Below are positions 1 through 10,440 of a stretch of 64,000 nucleotides of DNA, in pieces. Under the pieces are notes generated by a model. That model worked only from the letters and a program-made list of their open reading frames with translations, made no database searches and had not been told where the DNA came from. Numbering within the stretch: position 1 is the first letter of the stretch; each line of letters starts with the position of its first letter. Made by a program: the position numbers and the translations under genes. The stretch is from Xenoacremonium recifei (Eukaryota > Ascomycota > Sordariomycetes > Hypocreales > Nectriaceae): the NCBI GenBank assembly GCA_012184525.1, contig WOFQ01000002.1, positions 1,116,001 through 1,180,000 on the forward strand, read 5' to 3'.

Positions 1-1888
1 ATTCATATTGCGTCGTTGGGCACAAGGGCCCTAGGCGAAAGAAATACTTGCACCATTATTTTGGTGATGATACTCCCAATATCTACACCTCATAATCACG
101 CAATGGCTGTCAACTTGTGACATCGTGTGATCATGTACAGGGTCTCTCGATCTGTCCCTCTGTGCATTTGGAGGTCATATCCTCTTGGATATATCGGAAC
201 TCGTGCGCATAGCATGATAAGGGCCCATGAGATCATGAATCGAGCACCTACTCATGGGAATTAGAATATGCGAATACAGTATATCATGGGCATGGATATA
301 AATACCCATGGATGGGTAGCTCGTTAATGGGTGCCCAAGGGTAACTCGACCCTTACTATTGCTGAAGAGGAATGTCTACAGTGCAATAGGTCTAAATATT
401 GAAGCTTGTATCTATGCACGTCCTGGCCATCACTCATGGATGAGCGCTTGTGGGTTTACAATGAGTCAAGCTTTCTACAGGAACAAGACCTGTTGTCTCT
501 TCCAACATCACCCTAGGATTAGGTCATCGAGGAACTCATGGGTATCCACAGGTATATGTACGGAGTAGAGAACTCGGACATAGAAGGTGTCTATCAGGCT
601 GCCCATGAGAAGGCAACTTGTGAGTATGGTTTCCCCCCAGGCGTTGAAATCTTTTCAAGCGCCCATGGGTGAAAGAAGCTGTGAGTTCGAGTAATATTCC
701 CGGTACCCATGGGTATGCTAATAGCATCTATGGGCAGAGAACGTGTATGATGGGTACCACGAGTCTTAGATATTACCCATGGGTTAAGCGTATTGGGACT
801 CATGGGCATGGGTACAGACGTCTCATGCTATTGATGGGGATGATGGACCTTGGTCGGTGGTTACCTTATTGGTATCAATGGAGTCTACTGTTCGCATCAC
901 TCCACATCGAAGAAGCTGACCTACCTAGGTAATTGCGATACGTAGCACCTTGCGTGAAGGTGATCTGGAGTTGCACGTCAGGTATAATATGTGATATTCA
1001 AAATACGAGATGCGAGCATGATCTGACATGGTCCTTTCACCGGAATACTCAATTCGGCAGACGGACCGAGAACGCATGCGGTCACGAGGTCTCGGGACAC
1101 GGAGTCTCACCTCTTGCGCCGTATCTGCTCCAATAAGATCGGATATCGGGGACGCGCTGAGGTTGACTGCACATCAATCCTGGACAGCTGAACAGAGCTA
1201 TATACGTTCTAGGTCGCTTTGGGCTGCATTGTCAGAATATGTCATCATGGGCCTTGGAAGAGAGCAGCTTGTCAGCGCTGATCATATGAAGCTGGGCTGG
1301 GTGAGATTCCAAGAGATGCGGGGAATCGTTGGAAGGGTCTCTTTCGTCATAGGGCAGACAGCAGTTGCACCAGCGATTGCCGGTTTAGCTTGCCGAAGCC
1401 TCAGCCATTCCATTGAGGCAATGAATGGATGTGATTGAATGCTCGCTCACTTTACCCCGCTCCGAGCAGTCTAGACTTCATCCTGCGGATTGTCTTGTCC
1501 ACTTTACCCCAGATTCTCAAGCCTGCCCTCTGCTGGACAAACGTTTCCAGAGCGGCAATCCGGCGATTATTCCGCTTTCGTCACGGCGACGTGGATGGCT
1601 GGCTGGCTGGCCTTCTGATTCCCCTCACCCGGGCCTGAAGCCTCGCGAAGATGGACATGGGCGGCTACTAGTGCTCACGGAGGGGGCTTGCACCGGTGAT
1701 TGGAGCTGGAGGTGGGAGGCCATGTCATGAATGACATGTGGGAGGGATCCTCGTGATGGTGTGCAGCAGTTGTCCACGTCGCCGTGGCGGCCGATGGATG
1801 CCGTCTAGAACCTTTATAGGAGGAGAAGTGCCCATCTGATCCCGTTGGATCCTCTGTGGCGGGCAGTTCGAATGTAGACTCCCACATC
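1..1888. other. Gene-free left end with palindrome-rich tract
   Basis: I see no convincing gene here. Open frames are short and show no family resemblance. The notable content is the CCCATGGG-type palindrome cluster at about 250-860, listed separately. The final few hundred bases are presumably the promoter of the 2EXR-like gene that starts at 1889. Confidence 0.6.
250..860. repeat. Cluster of ACCCATGGGT-like palindromes
   Basis: About a dozen copies of CATGGG/CCCATG variants lie in roughly 600 bp. Examples are TACCCATGGGTA near 704-715, TACCCATGGGTT near 775, GCCCATGGGTG near 661, ACTCATGGG near 250, 536 and 798, and ATACCCATGGATGGGTA near 301. The copies are irregularly spaced and occur in no constant reading frame. 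Whether this is a decayed satellite, part of a repeat element or a set of protein-binding sites cannot be told from one window. Confidence 0.6.
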
Positions 1889-2881
1889 ATGGCCAGCGTC
1901 AGAATCTACGACGACAGCATCGCGCCCTGGTACGAGGATGCCTGTCTCTCGGCACGGTACTGCCAGTTGTGCATCGATGATCCTCCCGCAAAACCCATCG
2001 CCATTGGGTACCGACAGACGAAGGCACCGGCTACAGTCCTCTCCAGGAACGATGCTACGGATACAGAGACAACTTGTTCGCAGATAAGTTTCCTGTCCTT
2101 GCCGCTCGAGATCCGCCTCCAGATCTACCACTGGGTCCATCTCATGAGTCCCATCCGCCACGCCCAGCTCGCGCCCTGGTATCCCGTACCGACTCATCAA
2201 GAATATGTTTCCGAGAGATTGGGCGTCACAGAACCGAACGAAGAGAAAGACAAAGATCAGTTACCCCAAAGCGATGCGACGGGTTCAAGCTCAGTTACGA
2301 CTCCTGCGACTCTCCCGCTGCTCTCCCCATACCGACCTCTCTCAGCCCTGCCCTCGAGCATCCTGCGCGCCAACTCACAACTCTACTACGAATGCCGCTT
2401 GATCCCCTTCCACACCAACGAATTCGTCTTCGTCAACTGGTTCGCCTCCGGCCTCTGGGCAGCCCGCGCCTTCACCCGCGCCCTCAAGCCGTGGCAGCGC
2501 CAGGCCCTCCGCTACGCCCGGCTGGAGTTGCTCCAGCGCGACTTCACCGGCGCCGGGCTGCAGGAATGGCACGGGCTCTGCAGCGACTGGAGCGGCGTGC
2601 GCGGGCTGCGCTTGAAGATTGCCACGCCTTCAGGGGCAGGTCTGCAGGTCGACGAGGTGGTTCAGGGTCTGGCGCGTCTGGAGAGCCTGGAGCGTGTCGA
2701 GCTGGAGTTGAAGACGGTGGGGATGGATGATGAGGCGAAGATGGCGTGGTTTTGTGAGGTTGAGGAGGCGTTGAGGGAGAAGAGGTGTGGGAGGAGCGTG
2801 GTGGTGGTGGGCACGCAGAAGAGGATGGCGGTGGTGAAGAGGGTGCAGTGGTTGGCGAAGGCGCAGATGCCAGCGCTGTGA
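1889..2881 (+). CDS. 2EXR / F-box-like domain protein
   Basis: Single-exon gene of 330 aa. An open frame continues upstream, but its first codon there is GTG, so the ATG at 1889 (MASVRIYDDS) is taken as start. Residues about 66-84 read SFLSLPLEIRLQIYHWV, the leucine/proline-rich opening seen in fungal 2EXR and F-box-like proteins. It is followed by the usual later blocks, an LRANSQLYYECRLIPF segment and an NEFVFVNWF segment. A stretch rich in Glu, Lys, Asp and Ser (about 110-140) interrupts the domain. The family is large and mostly uncharacterised in Pezizomycotina, and no substrate or partner can be inferred. A link to SCF ubiquitin ligases is only possible if the opening motif acts as an F-box, which I cannot show. 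Confidence 0.8.
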   Translation: MASVRIYDDSIAPWYEDACLSARYCQLCIDDPPAKPIAIGYRQTKAPATVLSRNDATDTETTCSQISFLSLPLEIRLQIYHWVHLMSPIRHAQLAPWYPVPTHQEYVSERLGVTEPNEEKDKDQLPQSDATGSSSVTTPATLPLLSPYRPLSALPSSILRANSQLYYECRLIPFHTNEFVFVNWFASGLWAARAFTRALKPWQRQALRYARLELLQRDFTGAGLQEWHGLCSDWSGVRGLRLKIATPSGAGLQVDEVVQGLARLESLERVELELKTVGMDDEAKMAWFCEVEEALREKRCGRSVVVVGTQKRMAVVKRVQWLAKAQMPAL

Positions 2882-4005
2882 TCAGAATGAGTCAATTGGG
2901 TTCTGGATATGGAGTTTACGGTCGGCGTTGTTAACGGGAGCGGGCTTGGTGGAGTTTGAGGATTGATTGACTGTATATTAGATGAGATGAGATGATGACT
3001 CTTTCGCTACCCATCTTCTGGAAGATTGCTGTGGGAGCGTGAATATGTGTAAGACACGATATGACGGATTCTTCAATAGGGACAATGAATTGATTATGAA
3101 TAATGAAGGTATTTGCAGATGTTTGAGCAATTGACTTTGAACCAATTGAGGCTGGTTACGCTTCAGCAGTCCAGTCTATGCAGACTTTGCAATTGAGTCC
3201 AGATGGAGGAAATAACATCTAAGACTGCCGGTGGTGTTTGACTAATTGGTGACTCTCATGGCTCCCACGTTGTCTCAAAATCTCCGATGGACGGACGCAA
3301 CCGCCAACCACGGGCATTCCGCCGCGAATCCCAACGGAACCGAACCAATTCCACTGAACGGGACCTGATGACAGGCGGACTGCAGTTGCGCCGCCGATTC
3401 AAGCTACTCCTCCGTTGTCTATTGTTCCGGCTCCGCAGCCGATGAGCCATAGAGCCGTCTCCAGTTTCTCAGCGTCGGTCAAGTACAGCTGGGGAGTCTT
3501 TCAACCCAATTGGAAGCATTGACGGGTCTCGTGAACTGCGTCTTGTCTTCGGACCTCCGTCGCAGCACCTCCGCGCCGAAGGATATACGTATATCCCCTT
3601 CCCCGGACCCCCGAGCTGGAGATACGAGAATGCCAAACCATGTGACTTCGCGCAACTCTCGCCCGCATGAGTCACGTCACCCCGGCCTGGCGTCTAGCGG
3701 GCTTCTCGCTTCTAGCCTCGATCGTGTGCGGAGAAGCGATAACGGCCGGGGTTCACGTCTTCTCTCTGTGACTCTTGAGAGGACGGAGTTATGGAACAAA
3801 ATAAATACCGCCCGACGTCAGCCTTAGTTTCTGCCTGAATTTTTTTTTTTGGACTCAAATCCTTTCATGATCAAGCTGCTTTGCATTCCTTTCCTCGGTC
3901 GGTCCAATTGCGGGTTCACGTCATCCTGATACCCCGCTAGATCCCCTCGTGAACTGCACTGCACATGTGATTCTCGACAACTACACTGCAAATCAATCAT
4001 TCAGC
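2882..4005. other. Intergenic region
   Basis: No gene is supported here. It should hold the 3' end of the 2EXR-like transcript and the promoter of the GFA-domain gene. A short degenerate GATGA repeat lies near 2979-2996, and an 11-nt T run sits near 3840-3850. Confidence 0.5.
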
Positions 4006-4667
4006 ATGGAGGCCCGATGCCAGTGCGGCGCTGTGTCGTTCAAGACGCCGTTGCCGCAGCCGCTGGCGCTGTATATCTGCCACTGCACCGAGTGTCGCCG
4101 CCAGACCAGCTCGGCTTTTGGCACTTCTGCCATCTTCCCGAGCTTCACGCTGCCGAACGTCGAGCTGTTGAGTTGCTATAGGTATTCGCATTCCACCTAT
4201 GTGGTTCGTCGTGCTAATCGCCGTCTAGTCGACCAACGCCCTCGGGACACACGCTCTACTGGTTAGACCTCGACGCTCCTTAGCAAACGGCCATCTAACG
4301 GATCGCACATGTAGTTACTTCTGCCGCAACTGCGGAACTCGGCTTTTGCACACGACTCCCGTATGTGACAGCATGCACTCCACAAGTCGCTATCGTGAGC
4401 TGACACATACAGACGAAAAACGTCGTCTCCGTCAAGGGCGGCTGCCTCGAGGGCCTCGACTGGAAGCGCGCCATCCACATCTGGACGAAATCCGCCATGG
4501 TGCCCATCCCCGAGGGCTCCGAGACGCACTCCGAAGAGTCGGGCTACACGGACTACGGCGATACACAGGAGGAGCTGGATCAGCCTGGCGAGCTGACGGG
4601 CAGTGGCGGGTGTCATAAGCCTGAGGATGCGGAGGCGGTGCGGGGGGCGTGCGAGTTGAGCGGGTGA
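4006..4667 (+). CDS. GFA-domain protein (glutathione-dependent formaldehyde-activating family, CENP-V type)
   Basis: Four exons: 4006-4181, 4229-4261, 4315-4360 and 4413-4667, giving 169 aa in continuous frame. The zinc-binding cysteines of the GFA/Mss4-like fold are all present: CQC at residues 5-7, CHCTEC at 25-30, and CRNC at 73-76. The conserved blocks RRQTSSAFG and KNVVSVKGGCLEGLDW are also seen. The C-terminal 50 residues are acidic and then Gly/Cys containing, and extend past the core. The family was named from bacterial Gfa, but most fungal members have no proven substrate, so formaldehyde/glutathione chemistry is a family label rather than a demonstrated activity. The three introns are 47, 53 and 52 nt with standard GT..AG ends. 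Confidence 0.9.
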
Positions 4668-6295
4668 TTTTGTTGCTCTGGTGATGTTGAGCGTGGTGTT
4701 GTGGTGGTGAGGCCTGTCATGGATGGGCGGGCGTTTGGGATGGCAGCATGAGATATCCGGGTTGATGGTTCTTGTAGGGACGGATTGGAAAGAGACAATG
4801 TTCCGGAGTGAATAAAACTGGCGCAAGAGATTGAAGATATGGTTTGGCATAATATAATGGTAGTTGTAAATCAAGTCATACTCTCCTCACGCATCGCACA
4901 TCTTTGACGATTGATCTGCTTTCACCCAAGCCTTTGCTTCCAATTGGAGTCTTGGCTGGTCCCAATCTCCTAGAATAGGTATCTTATGTGAGATAAGATA
5001 AGTTAACGAGTATCCAATGTCGAGGAAAGAGCTATCGGAGGCCTGGACTTTCCCTGCGTGGGAGAAACATGGGACCTCACGTGCACCAGACACTTCTTCA
5101 ACGGAAGACACATCTTCTCCCACCTTCATCTCCATCAACCTAAAAATATCTGCCGTGATCTTCCGCATCACCGTTCTAGCCTGCGTCAATTGAGTTTTCG
5201 ATAATCGAAAAAAGTTTCGAGACGACGCGTCGCCGTCTCTGTGCCGTGTCCCGTTTCTCCTCCTCTGCAAGCGCTTACGGGGAGGATGTCGTCGCCCTTT
5301 ATCTCATCAAACACCTGCCCCTTCAGACCTGACTTGTTTCTTCTCGCATTGTGTTTGAAGCTGCATGCTCCGTGCAACAAGCTGTCACTGTCACCGTCAC
5401 TGTCACCGTTACCGGGGCCCTGGGCGCTTGCCGATGTGGCGCCATGTGCCTTGACCCCTTGGGTCTGAAATCCGAAACTCGGTTCCGGGAGAAGCCCCTG
5501 GATATCGCCGGCCAAGGTGTACTATCACCAGCCCACAGCAACCACTGACAGTGGCTTTTCTTACCATAACGAAATACGAAGCCAGACTCTGGACTGCATC
5601 CCGATTTCTCGATTGCTTCTGTTATCATCAGTGATGAACGTGCCCTTATCCCAGAGCTGTCGCCCTTCAATCGCCTGAAAGCACCCCTGCATTCCCGAAT
5701 CGGCTCTAACAGCAAACTCTCAAACCGCACTACCCCTGGCTACCGCAAAGTCCAAACACCCTGGCTTTCTGTAACCACTACGGTAGCATTGCTCTGTGTG
5801 AGCCTCAGTCATGACATCTGGACAATTTGCTTGGCACGCCTGGACCATGCCGTCCCCCAGCCCTGGGCGAAACGAGCGAAACCTGAGTGGGTTGAATCGC
5901 TCAATGCTACCAGATCCCCCAACTTGATCGTCCCATCTTCTCGTGAATCTGACTTTCTCTTTCTCTTCGTCTGTCGATTTTTCTTCCATTTTGTGTATAC
6001 CCTCGTTCGTCGTGTTGTTTCTTCATTGAAGTCGGGCCAGGGACTTGGCGGGATCTCAGTCCCAACCGCACTTCCTGTCGCTCCTTGATTTCACTTGTCT
6101 ATTTTTGATATCCCATTCGAAGCCAGCCACAGTGCTCGGATACGGCTGTCTAATCGCATCCGCTGATTTTATTCCTCGCGACTCTCGACCTCGGGACACT
6201 GGCTCCGATTGGCTTGCTGAACGCCAGTTGAAGACTAGCGACAGAGCTCTTGTTTATTTCGTTGGTGAACAGACAAAGAAGAAAGGACTTGGACC
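4668..6295. other. Intergenic region with a short GTCAC(C/T) repeat
   Basis: No gene is supported. A tandem run of GTCACT/GTCACC hexamers lies at 5384-5413. It resembles the codons for Val-Thr repeats used in the next gene downstream. The rest is taken to be the long 5' region of the secreted protein gene. Confidence 0.45.
5384..5413. repeat. GTCACT/GTCACC hexamer repeat
   Basis: About five near-tandem copies of GTCAC(C/T) in the 5' region of the secreted Val/Thr-rich gene. The same hexamers encode Val-Thr repeats inside that gene near 6499-6512, so the two could share an origin. Confidence 0.6.
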
Positions 6296-7831
6296 ATGAG
6301 GGCATCAAGCCTCTGGCTACTGCCGTTGGTCATCGGGGTATGGCATCTTTGGGTCAGATGCAAGCATGCAGGAACTGATAACATTCTAGGCTAAAGGAAA
6401 TGAGTTGGACGGACTTCAAAGGCGACAGAATGGCACAGATCTTGTCAACTCCGGAGCGAGCTGCCTTGCGCAGACAGTAACCGAAACTCTCCAGGAAACC
6501 GTCACTGTCACCGCCTCAGCCGCTACCCTCGTCGTCTCGGCTGCTGCTGCTGCGACTACACCTGGCGGCGTGGAAGCAGACAAGTTTGAAGGGTACGTCT
6601 CAAATTTAATTTGGAAGGACCGGTTTATAACACGAAGGATAGATTCAGTGTCTCAATCATCACCGAGACGGCAGTCATGACAGCTACTGTTACCGCAGCT
6701 GCCCAGACAATGACGGTGCAGAAGCCCGCAAAGACGGTTGTCAAAGAGATTACTCTGTCTGCAACCCCTCTGCCTGCGGAAACAGTAGTCAAAAAAGTCA
6801 CAATCTCTGCGACCCCTCTGGTAAGTAACAGGCACTCCGTGGAAGACCTTATCTTACTAAGTTCAATATCCAGCCAGCAAGTACTATGATGATAACCGTA
6901 ACTGAGGCGGCGGTCGCCAGCACTGTCACGGAGACGGTGACTGTCTCTGGCGCTGCTCCGGCACCTGTGACTGTTACCGAGACCGTCTCTGCAGCTGCTG
7001 TAAGTCGTCCTTGACATGATGTTGGAGCTCTGTTTAACACTGCTTTAGGCTGCCGCTACATCGGTTGCTGTCGCCAACGGGGGAGGTGTTGGAGTTTCTA
7101 CAGTTCCCATCCCTGTGACGGACTTACCTCAGACGACGCTCGATCACGACCCATTGGCAACATCTGTCGCAAGTAAGTTATATTGATCATTGGAGCAATG
7201 TATTTAGCTGACAGGACTAGCTTCTGCAGCAGCGGCAGCTGATACTACCGTAGCGGCCGTCAGCTCCGTGGCGCCAGCAGATACCAGCGTCGACGTTGTC
7301 AGCTCTTCTACTCCGGTAGCTTCTACTCCGGCAGACACCACAGTAGCCGCAGCATCCACTCCTATATCAAGTACTATCGCAACCGCAAGCGATAGCGCAG
7401 CCGCCGAGACGACAGTCGCTACAGTGGTCAGCAGCCAAACCGTCGAGACCAGCTCTACCATTGCCTCCGATACCGCCGCAGCCGACACCTCTGTCAGCAC
7501 AAGCACCCAAGCGGCGTCAACCTCCCAGCCCACGATGGAGAGCGCCGTAACCATGACGGCCATAACTGAGTCTACAGCAGCCGCGGCCACAGGCGCAGCA
7601 ACGTCTCTCAACCTTGGCGAACTCTCCCCCGACGCAACAGCTGGCGCCGCATCCGCCATCGTCCAAGCCCCCGGAGAAACCGCCGGTCCTGCCACGCCTG
7701 CAGTATCAGCCCAACCCCAGGTCAATATCTCCGGCTTGACGTTGAGCAGCATTCTCAACCTGGGGAACCTCATCGCGGCGACTCCGGTGGCGGCAGCCGA
7801 GGCCAAGGTGACAAGCTTGTTCCTCGCATGA
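6296..7831 (+). CDS. Secreted Val/Thr/Ser/Ala-rich repeat protein
   Basis: Six exons: 6296-6337, 6390-6592, 6643-6820, 6874-6999, 7049-7172 and 7221-7831, giving 427 aa. The N-terminus MRASSLWLLPLVIG followed by AKG is a probable signal peptide, and the first intron falls right after it. The mature chain is dominated by Thr, Val, Ala and Ser. It carries repeated ETVTVT-type blocks (about residues 45-190) and a duplicated KEITLSATPL / KKVTISATPL pair near 115-140. From about 225 onward there is a mucin-like Ser/Thr/Ala tract. Few cysteines are present. The C-terminus (ending SLFLA) is only weakly hydrophobic and shows no clear GPI-attachment signal. I recognise no enzymatic domain. A heavily O-glycosylated cell-wall or extracellular protein is the likely role, as inference. 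Confidence 0.7.
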
Positions 7832-8072
7832 GGGTAAAAGGAATGGTTTGAGCGGATGATTCTTTGGTTGACGGATTCGGGAGGTATTCCTCTTCAGAGG
7901 GTTATGGTGTAGTTTTGAATAAGTATATGTAATACAATGTAGACTAGATGTCCAGCGAGTCCTGGCCTAGTCCTCCCTTTATCTTAAACGACACATATTC
8001 GTTGCCCGGTTTGCTCCAAGGGTATCATGTGATGCTTTTTGTCTTGACCCAGACGCCAAATCATTGTTCCCG

Positions 8073-8978
8073 TCATTGCTTCCCCGCTGCTGTAGCAGTC
8101 CTTGCAGCCAGCCTCATCCTCTTGGCCTCCCTCTTGCTCATCCCCTGCGTCCCATCTCCCCCGCCCTTGCGCTTCTGATTCTGGCCCTGCTTCTTGCTCG
8201 ACGCCGCATCCGACATAGCCGAGTCCTCCTCCTGCTCGACCGGTCGCGCCGCCGTCTCGACGATGCTCACCACGCCGCGGAAACCACTCCGCTTGAGCCC
8301 CTCGTTCACAACCACCGAGCGCGGCACCCCGCGGAAGCCCTCGAGCGCACGGTCTTGCGGTAGGCCCCAGACTCCAAGCAGATTGACCACATCAGCAGGC
8401 GCGCGCAGGGAAAGCGCACCGCGGGCCTCACTCGATAGCACGATGCCTCGTCCACGGGTTGCGCGCACGAGAGCGCTCGCATTGGCGACGAAGCGCGCGC
8501 GGGCTCGGGCATCAGGTGCGCCAAGGGCCTGGGCGTAACAAATCTCGAAGCGCACGCCTCGCGCAACAGCAGTCGCACAGGCCCTCGGCCGGAAGTGAAA
8601 CGGCAAATGCGCCGCCAAATCCATGGAAATCAACGAGACATGATCGAGATTCAAGCACGCAGCCGTGAAGGCGCGCTCGGTGGTCGGCCGCACGGCGAGG
8701 ATATCGTAGCTCGAGAGCAGGGCGGGGAGACGCAAGGCGTGCACGGCGGAGGGGTCGTCGAGGGGGAGGGTTGCGCGGCGGAGGAGGGTTGGGTGTGAGG
8801 ATGACGATGCGGGGAGGGGAGGAGGGGATGGCGGCGTGGCGGGGAGGGGGGGGCTGAGGGTCGTGTTGAGGGCTATTGTGGTGTAGCCGAGGGTGCGGGC
8901 GAGGGAGAGGAGGGAGGGGAGGGGAGGAGAGGGCGTGGAGGGGGACCAGGGGATGTTGAGGTCGTAGAGCTGGGTCAT
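8073..8978 (-). CDS. RPP1: RNase P/MRP protein subunit RPP1 (p30 family)
   Basis: Single exon, 301 aa. The ATG at 8978 (MTQLYDLNIPW) is chosen because the longer upstream frame has only a TTG. The protein shows the RNase P p30 TIM-barrel features: an N-terminal YDLNIPW block, an LGYTTIALN segment, DILAVRPTTERAF near 110, DHVSLISMDL, and a late FRGVPRSVVVNEGLKRSGFRG region. The basic tail ends in KREAKRMRLAARTA. The family is an essential protein subunit of nuclear RNase P and RNase MRP, which process the tRNA 5' leader and pre-rRNA. Insertions rich in Pro and Ser (residues about 45-70) are longer than in yeast. The gene is divergent from the zinc-ribbon gene to the right. Confidence 0.9.
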   Translation of the reverse strand: MTQLYDLNIPWSPSTPSPPLPSLLSLARTLGYTTIALNTTLSPPLPATPPSPPPLPASSSSHPTLLRRATLPLDDPSAVHALRLPALLSSYDILAVRPTTERAFTAACLNLDHVSLISMDLAAHLPFHFRPRACATAVARGVRFEICYAQALGAPDARARARFVANASALVRATRGRGIVLSSEARGALSLRAPADVVNLLGVWGLPQDRALEGFRGVPRSVVVNEGLKRSGFRGVVSIVETAARPVEQEEDSAMSDAASSKKQGQNQKRKGGGDGTQGMSKREAKRMRLAARTATAAGKQ

Positions 8979-9626
8979 GATGGTTGTTATCGGCGCATGT
9001 CGGAAGTTCTGTGGGTTGTTCGGGAGCTTCTCCTCACAAGAGACAGAGCTTTCGTTCGGTAGTCGAGGCGCTGTTTCGATGATCGTCGCTCGCAGGTGAA
9101 TGGTCCGTCGTTGTAGTATCGAAGTCAAGTCGCGATGCAGGAAGTCGAAGAACAGCTTTTTTTCCTGACTAAGCCCGCATCAATCCGGAGGGAAGGTACG
9201 GAGCAAGTCCCTAGCGAGGTAGCTCCCGCTCGCCAGTGACGTCGCCCCACCGCCGCCGAATGCAAGAAGCTGTGGTCCGTGCACGAAGTGGTTCGTCATG
9301 ACGCCTGCGCAACCTTAACTGAGGTTCCTTCCTTCCTTCCTTCCATGCCCGTCGCACCGAATACTTACATGATCATATCCCCATATCTCACCTGAGGACC
9401 ATCACCACACCTCAAGGCTCAGACTTTTCTCTTGAGCGCTTCATTAGTATTCATATCGACGCGCTGCGGTGAGAATTCATAGCTCGGCCTGACACGCCTG
9501 CGACACCTGCCAAGTCCGGCCTCTCGGCGACGACGCGCAATCGTCTGCACCGCCCCCAACATCACCTTCCCTTTCCCCCTCACTCATACCAACCTCATCC
9601 TGCTTCATTCATAAACCCTCATCGCC
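8979..9626. other. Divergent promoter region with CTTC microsatellite
   Basis: This 648-bp region is shared by the RPP1 gene (leftward) and the zinc-ribbon gene (rightward). It carries a TTCC tandem repeat at 9325-9344. No gene is seen. Confidence 0.6.
9325..9344. repeat. TTCC tetranucleotide microsatellite
   Basis: Five tandem TTCC units in the shared promoter of RPP1 and the zinc-ribbon gene. Confidence 0.8.
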
Positions 9627-10013
9627 ATGTTCTTCTTCTTCGTCTGCGGCGAGCACACCTTCCGCAAGGACGTCCCCGGCTACGAGGGCATGGTTTGCCA
9701 ATGCCACCACTGCGGCAACATGGCCGCCAACGTGGTGAAGGAGAACCCGTGGTTCACATTCTGCTACGTCGTGCGTTTCCCCTCTTATCCGCGCAAGTGG
9801 TTACCCGCGCGAGTGAGTTATCTGCGCATGTGCTAACTCATACAGCCTGTGATCCCGCTTTCTCTCTCGGGCTATAAGGACGTCCGCTGTCGGATCTGCA
9901 ATTTCCACCAGCCGCTGGAGAATCGCCCGGATGTCATGGCTATGGCGGGCGGTGGCGGCAGGCCGGTCCAGGGAGGACCGCCGCAAGGAAATCCGCCTAT
10001 GCGATACGGCTAA
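9627..10013 (+). CDS. Small zinc-ribbon protein
   Basis: Two exons, 9627-9770 and 9846-10013, giving 103 aa. The N-terminus MFFFFVCGEHTF and the block PGYEGMVCQCHHCGN match fungal zinc-ribbon-15 type proteins. The cysteine pairs are CQCHHC at residues 24-29 and CRIC after the splice, in the block DVRCRICNFHQPLE. The exon junction CYV/PVIPL restores the conserved hydrophobic strand between the two zinc knuckles. The tail is Gly/Pro rich. The family is widespread in fungi and has no assigned function. Four metal-binding cysteines suggest a structural zinc site. Confidence 0.85.
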
Positions 10014-10440
10014 AGTGTTCAAATTCTGACTCCGCGTGTGTTGTGTGTTTCTTGGTCGTTGGATCGGTTTGGCTAGAGATTCCTTTGGGAGCCGTTATGA
10101 TGCATAGCTTGGCGTTGAGGTGTATGGGATTGAATTGAGTTCGAGTTCGGCAAATAGCACATGTTAATATCTTGCATGAAAACGGAAGAGCCCGAAGCCA
10201 CCAGCACAGTGCAGGGCCAAGAACACATATGTGATGAATTTGCTCATTGCTGTTCAATTTGGTCCTCTTATGGTCTTCATTTGTCGTGATGATTTGTTTA
10301 TTTTCAAATGAACCGCAATGTGTATCTCATAGATAGCAACGCTTCATGTCTTCGTTGCGCGCCCTGGGTATCTCAAACAACCACAGCCACTACATCTCCA
10401 ACATCACCATCCAAATTCGCACTTTCAGTCACGCCGCCTC
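10014..10440. other. Convergent intergenic region
   Basis: This lies between the 3' ends of the zinc-ribbon gene and the glucosyltransferase gene. No gene or repeat was noticed. Confidence 0.5.

Noticed and set aside
1028..1438. 136-aa plus-strand open frame beginning with ATG
   Set aside because: No family resemblance, no hydrophobic or repeat pattern, and it overlaps other open frames of similar length. It is likely chance.
5323..5730. 135-aa minus-strand frame with Val-Thr repeats
   Set aside because: The repeat part is only the antisense reading of the GTCAC hexamer run, and the rest has no similarity. It is not called a gene.
7204..7806. 200-aa minus-strand frame, Ala/Val rich
   Set aside because: Antisense shadow of the last exon of the secreted Val/Thr-rich gene.
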